From Chara braunii (taxonomy: Eukaryota > Streptophyta > Charophyceae > Charales > Characeae), in assembly GCA_003427395.1 (NCBI GenBank), contig BFEA01000118.1:1223038-1249752 (forward strand): DNA of 26,715 nucleotides, read 5' to 3'. Made by a program: the position numbers and the translations under genes. Below are positions 1-25,040 of this stretch, one piece after another (position 1 is the stretch's first letter; each line of letters opens with the position of its first letter). The notes under the pieces are model-generated. The model did no database searches, was not told the origin of the DNA, and worked only from the letters and a program-made list of their open reading frames with translations.

Positions 1-749
1 TCTTGGAGGACAGCGAATGTCTCTCCCGGTGCGCGTTGCAGTAGATGTTGTATGAAAACCACGTGGATGTCTTAAACGGCCACTACACGGCCCCCGCCTT
101 GCAGAAATATGTTGTATGTCTACTCCATGTTGGCCGCCTGGTCCCAAAAAAATCACGGTTTTGGCCTAGTGGACTACAAATGCCTGCTGCGCCAGCCAAA
201 AGATAGACGAAGTGCGCTGCTGGCGGATCGGAAAAGTTTGGTGCGCAGTGCAGCGCCTACAGGCCGGGGTGTATGGGTGTTTTAATGATGCCCTTACGTA
301 CTGAAATTGGGCCCCTTACATACTGAAATTTGCTTATTGACTGGAGATGGTGTTTAGAAGGATCGGCCCGACTGCTGTCGGTTTGGTATATTCATTTTAC
401 GATTTGAATGATTAATGTACTTCATTGTTGACTTGAGAGTTTTACTATTGTACTCGATCATTTTGTGAATGGACTAGTATGAACGTGAGAGGTAATTTTT
501 CATTTGTGAAAAGGAGTAATAAAAAATAGTAATTATTTTTTAGTGTTACTTGAGAGGTATTTTACTCAGGTCATTGAATTGGTTGGGCTTAAAGAATTAG
601 CCTTAAACAAATTAAGAAAAAAAAAGGTAAAAAAAAAATAAAAAAATAAAAAATAAAAAGATGAGTGAAGGGTGGAAAAAATAATAATATAAATTAGTGA
701 AGGGTGTCTGACCGGTGATGCCGGTGATGGTGATCTTGCTGTGCTTCAG
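1..749. other. Probable upstream UGP intron sequence, no gene seen
   Basis: No exon of UGP or of any other recognisable protein could be read here on either strand. The stretch at about 600-690 is A-rich. A short direct repeat built on TACTGAAATT occurs near 299-331. Since the first visible exon starts with an AG acceptor at 748-749, this is most simply the 3' part of an intron whose start lies outside the window. Confidence 0.5.
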
Positions 750-15581
<14,832 letters not shown>

Positions 15582-15603
<22 letters not shown>

Positions 15604-15650
15604 AGAAGGGAGGGGATGAGAGCCCCACCTATACCGACATCTGAAGAAAG
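15582..15650. repeat. 41-bp tandem duplication spanning the UGP stop codon
   Basis: CCCACCTATGCGGACATCTG and the following AAGAAGG, which include the TGA at 15601, are repeated with three changes at 15624-15650. The second TGA is at 15642-15644. An AG at 15619-15620 would put the second copy in phase (SPTYTDI then stop), but no pyrimidine tract precedes it. Confidence 0.88.
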
Positions 15651-16135
15651 GCAATTAGACTCCAAACCACGACGTTGATACAGAGGAGACGCTAGAAGAT
15701 CAGTAGAAGCTGTAGTAGTAGAGGAGGAGAGAGAGACGGTGTTGTGGTGGTTGCATCCGCAGATGGTTGCATCTGTGAGGAAGATGGGCAATGGGTTTTG
15801 AAATTTCATTTACTCTTGTCTCAGTGCATTTTGTCTCTTGCATGTGTTCATTTTTTTAATCTCATCCTTTCACAAGAGGGTGATTTAAGTGTTGGGTGAA
15901 TCTTTTATCGAAATTGAGTGACGATTCACATTCTAGGAACAGCGTGTTTTGAATTTTTTCATTTTTTTTTCTTCGATCAGATGTGGAAGGCATTTGAAAA
16001 AGATAATATCTTTTGGTTGTTGAGAGCAAAGGGGTCCACAGGTGGGTTGTTTAGCCATTCTTTGCAAAGATATATTTCCCCCTGTTGCCAACACTTACGT
16101 CTGGATTCATGATTTTTTTTTGTCTATGTGAGGGA
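15604..16135 (+). other. UGP 3' UTR and downstream sequence
   Basis: No further coding sequence was recognised. No AATAAA was seen in this stretch, so the polyadenylation site cannot be placed. T-rich patches occur at 15850 and 15960. Confidence 0.5.
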
Positions 16136-16803
16136 AATATCGTTTTCCATGAATATGTTGCGGTCTGAACACCATGCGGTGTTTTTTTTTTTGCCTTTCT
16201 TTTTTTATCGCGCCGAAACTTTTTTAATGATTTATCTTCATCTCCTCTCCCTTGTCGCCCTCCATAATTCCTTATCCTTCCTGTTTCTTCTTTTTCTTCT
16301 TTTTATTTTTATTTTGGCAGCTGGTAGTTACATTGGATGGGCCTGGGCCTGGTTTTTCTACATCTCGATTTCTTGCATCTTTTGAATCCTGTCACTGTTC
16401 AGGTTTCGCTGTGGTTTTGAAATTGCACTTTATTATCCGTGAATATCGTTTTCCATGAATATGTTGCGGTCTGAACACCATGTGGTGTTTTTTTTTTTGC
16501 CTTTTTTTTTTTTGTGCCGAATTTTGTTTAATGATTTATCTTCATCTCCTCTCCCTTGTCACCATAATTCCTTGTATTCCTGTTTCTTCTTCCTCATCTT
16601 CTTCTTCTTCTTCTTCTTCTTCTTCTTCTTCTTCTTTTTTTTATTTTTTGGCAGCTGGTTGGATGGGCCTGTTTTTTCTACATCTCGATTTCTTGCATCT
16701 TTTGAATCCTGTCCCTGTTCAGGTTTGTTTTTTTTGACTTCTCCTTTTTCTGTCTTTTGAATCCTGTCACTGTCGCTGTGGTTTTGAAATTGCACTTTAT
16801 TAT
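16136..16803. repeat. Tandem duplication, units of about 306 and 362 bp
   Basis: Unit 1 (16136-16441) and unit 2 (16442-16803) both run from AATATCGTTTTCCATGAATA to GCTGTGGTTTTGAAATTGCA plus CTTTATTAT. Shared inner blocks include TTAATGATTTATCTTCATCT and CTACATCTCGATTTCTTGCA. Unit 2 has gained a (TTC)n expansion (16596-16636) and extra sequence near 16725-16760. Confidence 0.93.
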
Positions 16804-17236
16804 GCCCTTTAAACCACCGGTACTTGGCCCAGCTATCAAATCCAAGCCTCCGGTGACCGGTATGTCGAGCCTGCCAAGCCTGGTAGTACCAGTAGCTGGA
16901 TGGGCGGAGGCTGGGGGGACCAGTTGGAAAACCAAAACAGCAAAAAACAAAAAAAAACAGCAACAACGCTGTGGATGTGAATGCAGTTGGATGCATTCTC
17001 CAGAGTGCTAATGTGCAGTTTGGGTGTATCAGCCCTGTGGCGTTTCTGTCAGAATCCAAAAGTAAAATAAGGAAACAAAAAACAAAGAAATGAATCTCAA
17101 AGAAGAAAGAAGAACTGAAACATGAATTTGGACCTGAAATTAGTTAGATACATTTGTCTGTGTGCAAGTGTGAGTATGCCGTCAACGAGGGCTGTTCAGT
17201 AGATCATGGGATATGCCCTGCCTCGCTGGCAGTTTC
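16804..17236. other. Intergenic sequence, no gene
   Basis: Contains a partly self-complementary stretch (16815-16905) with CCGGT and CCAAGCCT motifs that may be an old repeat. No coding region was recognised. Confidence 0.4.
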
Positions 17237-17326
17237 AACTCTAAATAACACTGGGTATATAGACTCTATACAGCCCATAGACAGTTTAGTGATTTTGACT
17301 CTAAATGACACTGGGTATATAGACTC
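17237..17326. repeat. Two-copy 30-bp direct repeat, 60-bp period
   Basis: ACTCTAAAT-ACACTGGGTATATAGACTC occurs at 17237-17266 and 17297-17326 with one mismatch. The GGTATATAGACTC end occurs once more at about 17341-17353. Confidence 0.92.
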
Positions 17327-17359
17327 ACGGTCGCTCAGCATGGTATATAGACTCGTCAT

Positions 17360-18140
17360 TATTATAGAGTCATGTGGACAGGTAGTCTCTGGATTCTATT
17401 AAGTAGGTTAGTGACTTTGGTCTTTAGTCATCTCCAATGCAGGAGATATAAATAAAATTTAATAAATACGAAATACGTATTTGTTCCTGGAGATGCATGT
17501 CGCGAGACTTGCAGCCAGAGGCCGTATTGGTGGTTGGTTGCTTCTGGCCCATGGGCCTCGCTCCATTTCACAACACTCCATGCATTTGGACGCTTTCTGG
17601 ACCCAATACATTCAAAATGGTGGAGTTGTCAGAGTCCAAAGGGCATGGCGAATGTGTGTAACACATGCATGTCTAGAGGATTGAGATATAAAAAAAAGTT
17701 GTCAGCTGAAATATTAGATATAAGAGGGGTAGGGTTTGGGACATTTGTGAGGCTCACAGCAAGTGTTCCTACTCGTTTGCAATTTGGCCCTTGCTTCACT
17801 GCACGACCTAAATGTATCTGGGAACATTCAAAACATCGATCAGTCCGAATGTATCTGGTCTGAACAATGGTACATATACGTGTAGACTGTTAGACAGTGC
17901 AGAAAGGCCCTTTGTTAACAATTCGTGTTGGTTGCACACATGCATACCAATCTGACGCCAGATGCGAAATCAGTATCGATTGCACGAGGAGAAGAAAAGG
18001 ACAAAACGTGAAGAAGCTAGCCTGACAAAAAAAAAAGAAGAAACAAAAGATGAGGATGACTTTTAAACCACCCCTCGAAGAGGCGAAGGCTAAACCGAGA
18101 TTTAACGTATATACTGCAGGGTTTGGAGGCCACAGGCGCC
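17360..18140. other. Intergenic sequence, nothing recognised
   Basis: Only short overlapping open frames without known motifs. The stretch 17445-17480 is AT-rich. No RNA gene or clear repeat was identified. Confidence 0.45.
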
Positions 18141-18146
18141 TTCAGA

Positions 18147-19122
18147 CCAAAATGGCTGGCAGCACCAGCCGAAACGGAAAAGAAAAAAGTTTGCGCTAGG
18201 GCTTCGAGAAAGCTTGATGCACAGTGCCGCTTCGCCTCGCCAAAAAGATTCGCGGAGGTACGGGTGGTTTGAGATGAGGAGGAACTTTTGAGAAAGGAAA
18301 AAGATCGAGGATGACCTTTTCCATGAAGCATACTTATGGGTGGGACAGTCCCAACTGCTGAAGTATGCATGCGATGATGTGGGGGGGAGCCAGATTGGCC
18401 CAAAAATGTCTTCTTTTTTTTGTGTGTTCTTCTTTTTCCCCGACATGACAGCCTACCTAATTAGGGTGAAAACGCGTTTTGCTCTTTTCTTGTTCTTCCT
18501 TTTCTCATCCTCTTCCTCCAGGTGCCCCCCCCCCCTCCCCCCCCCAAAAAAAAGGACGGAAGATTTTGGTATGGAGTTTGTAGGACTTTCTATATTTTTT
18601 TGTGTAATGAAAGTTACAAAGGCCTTAATAAACCACCAGTATGTTAGCCAAGGAGTTTTGCCAAAAGAAAAAGAAAAGGAAGAAAAAAAAAACCACCAGT
18701 TTGTTGCCCAGCCATGTTTCTTAGATGCCTCTTGCACGGGGCTATAACTTTCAGGGTCGGCAGCAGGAGCCAAATGGCTGGCAGCATCAGCCAAAACAAT
18801 ACCTGCGCTGGTTTGTTTTCTGTTTTTGGCACGCACTGCGCAGGGCGTTTGGAAAACTGGGCGAAATTGGCGCGGAAGTACTGGTTGTTTGATCCGTACA
18901 TTTTGCCGCGCACAGCGCAGGGCGTTTGGGACGCTGGACCCGGTTTCCAGCAGGTGCAGCTCCCCACCAATAGATGGAGCAGCTGGAGGCTACTACTAGC
19001 GGAAAATGCTCGTATCACCCCATGTAGTAGACAGCCAAGGCTTTTCAAAAAAAAAAAAAAAAGGGCGTTTGGAAAACTGGGCGAAATTGGCCCGCAAATG
19101 CTGGTGGTTTGATCCACATACG
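18147..19122. repeat. Dispersed direct repeats
   Basis: AATGGCTGGCAGCA-CAGCC occurs at about 18150-18171 and 18773-18794. A separate 57-bp sequence starting GGGCGTTTGGAAAACTGGGC occurs at 18843-18900 and 19063-19120, the second copy directly following a 17-A run. These look like pieces of one or more old transposons. The C run and A run at 18527-18553 are low complexity. Confidence 0.75.
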
Positions 19123-19436
19123 AAAATGTCATCGCCTCTGGGGGCATCACTTTTTGACTCAGCTCTGGATGCGATTGCGGTCAGGTGCATCCGTGTGTGT
19201 GTGGAACGTAATTGCAGTCCACTATGTTCACGCCGGAACACGTAGTGTGGTCCCTGTGTGCCTGACCAGCAGGACAAAGGAAGAGTAAAAGGAGGGGCCA
19301 TGGTTTGAGGGACTGTAGTCTGAGGCTAATAGAAGGAAGAAAATGGGACAATAGTGCAGAAGCACTTGGGTTATGACACTAGCATCTGTCATAGAATTGC
19401 AGTGAGACGTCAGCAAAAGACTTGTGTCAGCGGATA

Positions 19437-19497
19437 GGCTGTTGCTCAGTGGTTAGAGCTCCGGTTGCCAATGTGTGTTGTCAAAACTCCACACCTT
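19437..19497 (+). mobile_element. tRNA-derived SINE head (plus strand)
   Basis: GTTGCTCAGTGGTTAGAGCT (from 19441) is a near-perfect pol III box A region of tRNA type. TGTCAAAACTCC (19479-19490) sits where a degenerate box B would be expected. The body probably runs on through GCTGACGCAGGTAAG (19557). A further box B-like GGGGTTCGAGTCTGGC is at 19717-19732. There is no acceptor stem, so it is not a tRNA gene. Confidence 0.5.
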
Positions 19498-19847
19498 TGT
19501 GCAGAGACACCGGAGAGCGTTTACATAATACACGGTCACTTGCATACCCCCTTGGGCTGACGCAGGTAAGTTATTACAGACACTGCCTCTGCACCACCCA
19601 AGGGATGCCCATGGTGTTGTATGCCGGGTCTTGATACTGCGTGGGTTGCTTGCCCTGTCGGTCTTGGTTCTTCTGCTGATGTCCCCAGTCTGCCAGGTAC
19701 CGTTAGCGAGATCACGGGGTTCGAGTCTGGCTTGGGACTTGGGGGGGGTCTTGTCCATCTTGGCCTGTCATCTCACACACATACCATGCATGCCACTGCC
19801 TCCATACACGCTAGACACAATACTATGCACTGCCTACGGCCACCTAC

Positions 19848-19980
19848 AACCATACAATCGTACATACAACCGTACAACCGTACAACCATACAACCAGTCC
19901 GGGTCGACATGTATACATACACAACAAAATGTATACATATATAATATTTTACATATATAATATTTTACATATATATATGT
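19848..19980. repeat. CAACCGTA-type short tandem repeat and AT-rich block
   Basis: Roughly 9-12-bp units of ACAACC(A/G)TA (19848-19897) are followed by an AT-rich block in which CATATATAATATTTTA is repeated twice (about 19937-19970). It directly precedes the hammerhead-like sequence. Confidence 0.8.
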
Positions 19981-19986
19981 AGGTTC

Positions 19987-20073
19987 AGTCTCCTGATGAG
20001 TCGGTGAAACTCTGACAAAACAGTTTGTCACAGCCCCTCGTTTGTTCTCCTCTTCTCCCTCGCTGCCTACGGT
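19987..20073 (+). ncRNA. Decayed hammerhead-like ribozyme sequence, inverted partner of 4072-4172
   Basis: CTGATGA (19993-19999) is followed by stem II GTCGG/CTGAC (20000-20004 with 20012-20016, five pairs including one G-U, loop of seven), then AAAACAGTTTGTC (20017-20029), where ACA and TGT form a three-pair stem III ending in a GTC cleavage triplet. Position 12 is A instead of the required G, so catalysis is not expected. The related minus-strand copy at 4.1 kb has G there. Both differences (CCG to CTG, ACG to ACA) fit CpG decay. The short stem III resembles the minimal hammerheads known from Penelope-like elements. Stem I partners are not evident. Confidence 0.5.
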
Positions 20074-20209
20074 TTACGGGCTAGTGGAAGGACGAATGGT
20101 TGCCCACCATCTAATGAGTTTGTAGTCTCTCCCTTCCAAACGTGGTTAACTTTGGCCGGAGGGGAGACCACCAGATTACGTAAGCTTAAGGCTATTAGTC
20201 TGACTACGG

Positions 20210-20319
20210 ATGCATGTGTGCGACCGCACTTTATAACTATTACAAGCAACATTTGGAAGAGGGTATGCATGTGTGCGATTGCGCTCTATAATTATTACAA
20301 GCAAAATCTGGAATAGGGT
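20210..20319. repeat. 55-bp tandem duplication upstream of pol
   Basis: Units 20210-20264 and 20265-20319 share ATGCATGTGTGCGA, TATTACAAGCAA and TCTGGAATAGGGT-like ends with about ten differences. Confidence 0.92.
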
Positions 20320-20499
20320 ATGTACTTAGTTTATGTCTCTGCAGAGGGTGAGCCGGTGAAAATGCCTTTAGAGATAGAGGGAGTGTTGCTAAGTACCCAG
20401 ATCTATTAGAAGAGCCGAAAGGGGTTGTTAAGAGGGAGGTCGTCCACGCGATATAGATTATCCTAGGGTTTAGTGTCAAAGGGTAGGATCTATCGGATG

Positions 20500-21225
20500 T
20501 CTCCAACGCAACTTGATGAGCTTTGAAAACTCAAGGATCTCATAGAGAAGGGTTGAATACCAAGTGTTTCCCCTTATGGATCTCCTGTACTATTCGTGCC
20601 AAAGAAGGGGGGGATGTTGAGGATGTGCATTGACTATAGGGGCCTCAATGCCACCATTGTAAAGAACACAGAGCCCCTACCGCACATCTCTGACTTATTG
20701 GACTGAGTGCAAGGGTGCCGGTACTTCAGTAAGATAGATCTACCATCAGATTGCCCCACAAAACCGCTGTTCAGACCAGGTTTGTACGAGTTTGTGGTAA
20801 TGCCTTTCGGCCTTTGCAATGCTCTTGGCACCTTCCCACACGCCATGAACCGGATCTTTTATGACTACTTAAACAAGTTCGTCATCGTGTACCTTGATGA
20901 CCTACTTATCTTCAGTAGGACTGTCGAGGAGTACGTTGGTCATTTACATAAAGTCCTTAGTCTCCTTCGGCAACACAAGTTCAAGATCAACCGGGAGAGA
21001 TGCGAGTTTGGTAGCATTTGGATCTTGTACCTGGGTCATGAAATTTCCGCAGAGGGATTGGAGCCCGATCACGGGAAGGTGGCCGACATTCGTGATTGGC
21101 GGCGTCCTCAGTCTGTGAATGAGATGAGGTCCTTCTTAGGGATGACCAACTACTACCGCAATTTGGTCAAAAACTATAGCATAGTGGCCGCCCCTTTGAC
21201 GGACGTGACACGCCTTGACACCCCA
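20500..21225 (+). pseudogene. Reverse transcriptase domain remnant
   Basis: Conserved blocks seen: [48 protein letters not shown], and the catalytic IVYLDDLLIFS with the YLDD box at 20890-20901. Then come GHEISAEGL and RSFLGMTNYYRNLVKNYS of the connection. Between KIDL and the LYEF block about a dozen residues normally present (around the GYHQI motif) are missing, an in-frame deletion near 20740-20765 that would inactivate the domain. Four of its codons have become TGA, each one transition away from a plausible CGA, TGG or similar codon. Confidence 0.93.
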
Positions 21226-21228
21226 TGA

Positions 21229-21690
21229 GAGTGGACAGACAAATGTGAGGCTGCTTTCAGACATTTGAAGCATGCCCTCACTCACCATGAAATCTTGAAA
21301 CTACCTGATCCTGACAAGCCGTTTGTTGTGACCACGGACGCCAGCCAATATGGCATTGGTGCCGTACTTGCGCAACAGGAGGGGAAAAAGTTGAGGCCGG
21401 TAGAGTACATGTCCAAAAAGGTGCCCACTCAAAAGCTGGCCAAGTTCACTTATGAGAAGGAACTCTATGCGATCTACAAAGCGTTGACTCACTGGAGGCA
21501 CTACCTCCTTGGTCGCGGGATTGATCATCAGACCCTGAGGTGGATGAAGACTCAATCGGTACTCTTCGATGCCTTGAAGCGATGGATCGAAGATAGAGGC
21601 TGATAGAGCAATATGACTTCAAGCCCCAATACATCAACGGGGAGTACAACAAGGTTGCCGATGCGCTGTCCCGTAGACCAGAACTCCTAG
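21229..21690 (+). pseudogene. RNase H domain remnant
   Basis: WTDKCEAAFRHLKHALT leads into KPFVVTTDASQYGIGAVLAQ, with the catalytic Asp in TDAS at about 21337, then YEKELYAIYKALTHWRHYLLG and HQTLRWM. About five residues before DHQTL are missing. A 10-bp duplication near 21592-21611 (GATAGAG repeated) shifts the frame; the sequence continues in another frame as EQYDFKPQYINGEYNKVADA and LSRRPE, the usual end of this domain. Confidence 0.92.
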
Positions 21691-22560
21691 GTGCGTTGGT
21701 CACTGAATTTGGGCTTGCGGACGATGTCACTCAGTCTTTGGTGGAAGACTATTGCGAGGACCCGGTTATGACCGAGATCATACACAGACTTGAGGCAAAG
21801 AACAAAGTAACCGCTAATGAGATTATAATGGTCAACGGTCTGCTGTTCCTCGAGAAGGCCGAGAATAAAATATTGTGTGTTCCAATTCGAGAGTTTTTGC
21901 GTAGTTTATTTTAAGGCGTGTCACCAGACATTTTGGGTATAGGAAGACTGCAACCAACTTGTTGCCGCGGTTCGCGAAGCTGTACGTGGAGACTTGTCAG
22001 GTGTGTCGGAGATCGACGCCACGTACACAGACCCCTCTTGGGCTCCTCAAGCCCCTTCCGATTCCGGAAAGGCCTGATGAGAGCTTGTCTATGGATTTCA
22101 TGGACAAACTGGGCACCAACAAGAGTGGAATGCGATACGCCTACGTCATTGTGGATAGGTTAACAAATATGCTAGGTTAGTCACAATGCCTGCTACAACC
22201 AAGACCGAGTATGTGATCAGGCTGTTCAAAGAGAACTGGGTCAGAGACTTTGGGCTTTATAAGTGACCGGGATGTCCGATTCACTAGTGAGTTGTGGAAG
22301 GCTGCAACCGCAGAACAATGAACACATCTGCAGATGACTTCTGGGAACCACCCAGAGGCAAACGGGCAAGCAGAGCAGCTGAACCGCGTTGTACAACACC
22401 TGTTGAGGCACTACATAAAGCCCAACCAGGTGGGCTGGGATGAGAAACTTGCTCTCATCGCCAGCCTGTACAACAATGCTGTGCACAGTGCAACAGGGGT
22501 GAGTCCTAATAACCTGACTGCCTCTAGATTTCCTACTACCTGAGAATCAGTCGACAACTC
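21691..22560 (+). pseudogene. Integrase domain remnant (zinc-binding and DDE core)
   Basis: The segment begins with a linker (FGLADDVTQSLVEDYCEDPV). The zinc-binding part keeps the GHFGYRKT region and CQVCRRS (21994-22014). The core keeps the first Asp in SMDFMDKLG (about 22093), the second in SDRDVRF (about 22262) and the Glu in NGQAEQLNR (about 22371), followed by LYNNAVHSATGVSP. Several frameshifts and stops separate these blocks. Confidence 0.9.
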
Positions 22561-22683
22561 CACTTGGTACGCTAGAATTTGCATATTGATATGAGCAGTT
22601 GATAACAAGCGGTAGAACAGATGCACAAGGCACAGGCGGTGATGATAGAGTCTGAGAACAAGCACCACCGCCCATCTACATTT

Positions 22684-23171
22684 CAGGTAGGAGACAGAGT
22701 TTGGGTCAAGTCCTCAGAACTGGGACAAGAGCATGGGATATCCCGCAAGCTCATGTCATAGTACTTTGGACCTTGGAAGGTTTTGATAGTGTCGGGGATG
22801 ATCCGAATGGGCCGTCATATGTAATTCGGATCCCTGGTCACCTTCGTACTTACCCTGTCGTTCATGCCTCTAAGCTTGCACCATTCAAGGAAACTGACCA
22901 GTTTCCCTCGCGACGCTCAATGCTGCCCCCAACCATGGATGAAGAGGTCGACATCAACGACATTGTGGACCACAAAGAAATGTCAGTTCCAAGACCGACA
23001 GGCAGAGGACGTCCTCCTAAGCCGAAGCTGCAATATTGTGTTCGGTTCAGACATCACATTGATCCTAAGGAGGACAGGTGGTTTACCCGGGAGGAAATAA
23101 CGCAGACCGTTCCACAGGCTGTCGCTCACTACGAGAAGTTACTGCAGAAAGGAAAGCGCCAAATTGGGTAA
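22684..23171 (+). pseudogene. Integrase C-terminus and chromodomain-like tail
   Basis: QVGDRVWVKSSELG and YFGPWKVL in one frame, then PSYVIRIPGHLRTYPV and HASKLAPF in another, are the usual C-terminal integrase motifs of gypsy elements. The last 80 residues (DINDIVDHKEM, GRPPKPKLQYCVRFRHHIDP, DRWFTREEI) resemble the chromodomain of chromoviruses, which steers insertion to marked chromatin. The last 156 codons (22701-23171) form the longest open stretch and end with TAA. Confidence 0.85.
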
Positions 23172-23198
23172 GGGGACTTCTCAGAGGACTGTCGAAGT

Positions 23199-24076
23199 AA
23201 GAAGGAGGGAATGCAAGGCTCAAGGCCTTGATAAGCCCTACCGCAGTCGGCCGCCCTAAGTGAAGGCAGGCCCGACCGAGGCCGAAAGGCCTAATTTGGG
23301 GTCACTACGCAATTGGGGAAATTCAGGTAGTTGTCGTGCCAGTTGGTTGAAAGCGCCCAGGCCCTGGCTGCCTTTAACAAACGCATCTAAGGCAGGCCCG
23401 GGGCAAGATACGCAACATGGACCCAACACAGGATGTGGGCAGTTGGGCACGGGTAACTGTCAAAGGCCTTGGGCCTGATACGTGTGGATTGGGGTTCAGC
23501 CTCTCGGGGCCTACCGGAAGCTTCAGGACTGGGGCCCAATGCAGCCAGGCCGCAAGTAGCAGGCAGGGCATTTCCATTTAGGAAAGAGCCTGCCCACACA
23601 TTCGGTATTTGGGCACCGACTGCATGCTGAGCAAGCGCTGCTGCGCTAAACGCTGGCCAGGCCCACGCGCTCACGGGCGAGCAGGGAGAGCAGGCAGCCA
23701 TAGCCGAGCTGCACTGCACTGAGCTGGATGGGGCGCATGGTGGTCCTTAGCTGCAAGTGGCATCTGTGAGTGGGGGATCGAGGTTGTGAGTGATACGAGA
23801 GACATACATAGTGCTCGAGGCGAACGGCATTTGCCGAGATCTGCTCGTACTTCGGGGAGCTGTTGACGTCACCAGCGGCATTGTAGATAGGCTAGATAGG
23901 ATCTGCCATTTGTAGTCTGGGCGCAGAGCGCCGGATAGGATGTCGAGATTGGTTCTTTGTTGATGATGATGAAACTATTCCAACATTGTCACTTATAAGC
24001 TTTTGCTGTGCTCTTATTTGGTGGAACTCGTGTTGCAATTTTGCTTTTGGTTCGAGGTCACGACTATCTGGTCACA
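23199..24076 (+). mobile_element. Polypurine tract and putative 3' LTR of the gypsy element
   Basis: AAGAAGGAGGGAA (23199-23211) is a good polypurine tract 30 bp after the pol stop, and TG at 23212 would start the LTR. The sequence is rich in GGCC/CAGGCC motifs. It holds a palindromic TGACGTCA at about 23864 and a CTTATAAGC TATA-like site near 23992. The end at ...GGTCACA (about 24076) is a guess, because there is no 5' LTR in the window to align. Confidence 0.45.
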
Positions 24077-24216
24077 TGTGTACGATGCTGCTTGGTTTTT
24101 GAAGTTCGCTATCGCTCATTTTCCTTGCACAATATAATAAGAGTAGAATAAGAACAATATAATACAGAAAGTTAAAATAATTGGACAATTCAACCGTATC
24201 GTATGGTATATATAAG

Positions 24217-24764
24217 GGTTGGACCCCACAGGACTGTGGAAAGGAAAAACTTTGCCGCAAACTGTTTCCAGGACCCCACGGCCTGCCACAAATGTCCAGG
24301 AAAAGGTGAAATTTCTTCCGCAAACCCTTTTCCAGGACCCCACAGGCCGAAGATTGCGGCTTGGAAACTCATCATTTTATGTTTTCACATAGTCCGCACC
24401 CTGGAAAAGTCTCATGTGAGGATTCCTTGCCGCAATTTTGTGCCGACTCTAGAGGGTAGAGGGGAGGGCATGTCGTTCCTGGAAAAGTTTCACTGGAGTC
24501 AGCAGCCGAGAGCGATGATTCTGATGAAGAGTGGCACAAAAAAAAAAAAGAAAAAAAAAAAAGAAAGAGAACAAAACAAACGAGTGTCAACGGAAACAGG
24601 CAACGATTGACTCAACTGATTTCCAAAGGGTTTTCCAAATGAGCGCATTTGGTCCTCTGCAATGGTGTCCCCGAAAAATTTAAAGTACTTTCCAAAATGA
24701 CTTGCCCTCTTTTCGTGGCCAAATGTCTTTTCCATCCGCACTGCAGTGGGGTCCCAGCCTAAGT
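24217..24764. mobile_element. Probable non-autonomous DNA transposon with imperfect inverted ends
   Basis: GGTTGGACCCCACAGGACTG at the left and, in reverse complement, GGCTGGGACCCCACTGCAGT at the right form an imperfect terminal inverted repeat that stays similar for about 40 bp (to the GGAAA-rich part). Inside, GGACCCCAC recurs at 24271 and 24336, and TTTTCCAG/CTGGAAAA motifs occur in both orientations, as in subterminal repeats. No transposase frame was seen and the target duplication is unclear. Total length is about 0.55 kb. Confidence 0.5.
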
Positions 24765-24962
24765 TCCGGACCTTCCGGTGCAGAATCAATCAATCCTACA
24801 TTATAGTCAAGCATGGTGCAGCGGCTGCAGCCGATCACTCAGGAGAGCTAGCTAGTCTAACTTCACCCAGAAATGCTTTCATCTTACACTGCTGTCTCAT
24901 GTCAGGGAGCTTGTAGGGGGTAAGACTAATGATGCAAGTATGGTGAAAACAACTGCGGCCTC

Positions 24963-25012
24963 AAAGAAGAAGGAGAAGAAGAAGAAGAAGGAAAAGAAGA
25001 AGAATATAAAAA
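24963..25012. repeat. (GAA)n-rich microsatellite
   Basis: Imperfect GAA/GGA/AAA triplets followed by an A-rich stretch to about 25040. Confidence 0.92.
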
Positions 25013-25040
25013 ATAAACAACTATAAAAAAAATAAAAAGT

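Larger units (their letters stand above)
20341..23171 (+). pseudogene. pol: Ty3/gypsy (chromovirus-type) retrotransposon pol, degenerate
   Basis: A decayed polyprotein gene with domains in the Ty3/gypsy order: a pre-RT linker (KYPDLLEEPKGVVKREVVHA at about 20390-20449), reverse transcriptase, RNase H, integrase, then a chromodomain-like tail. This order (integrase after RNase H) excludes copia. It has in-frame TGA codons at 20524, 20554, 20704 and 21226, frameshifts near 20390, 21600, 21905, 22180, 22260 and 22750, and at least two in-frame deletions. No gag, protease or 5' LTR was found upstream, so the copy is also 5'-truncated. It cannot encode a working polyprotein. Confidence 0.93.

Noticed and set aside
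19441-19497. tRNA gene on the plus strand
   Set aside because: Good box A but degenerate box B and no acceptor stem.
20524-21228. TGA recoding in the retrotransposon
   Set aside because: The same region has frameshifts and in-frame deletions of conserved blocks, so decay explains the stops more simply.
22701-23171. Independent 156-residue gene
   Set aside because: Its sequence is the C-terminal integrase and chromodomain-like end of the gypsy pol, entered through a frameshift.
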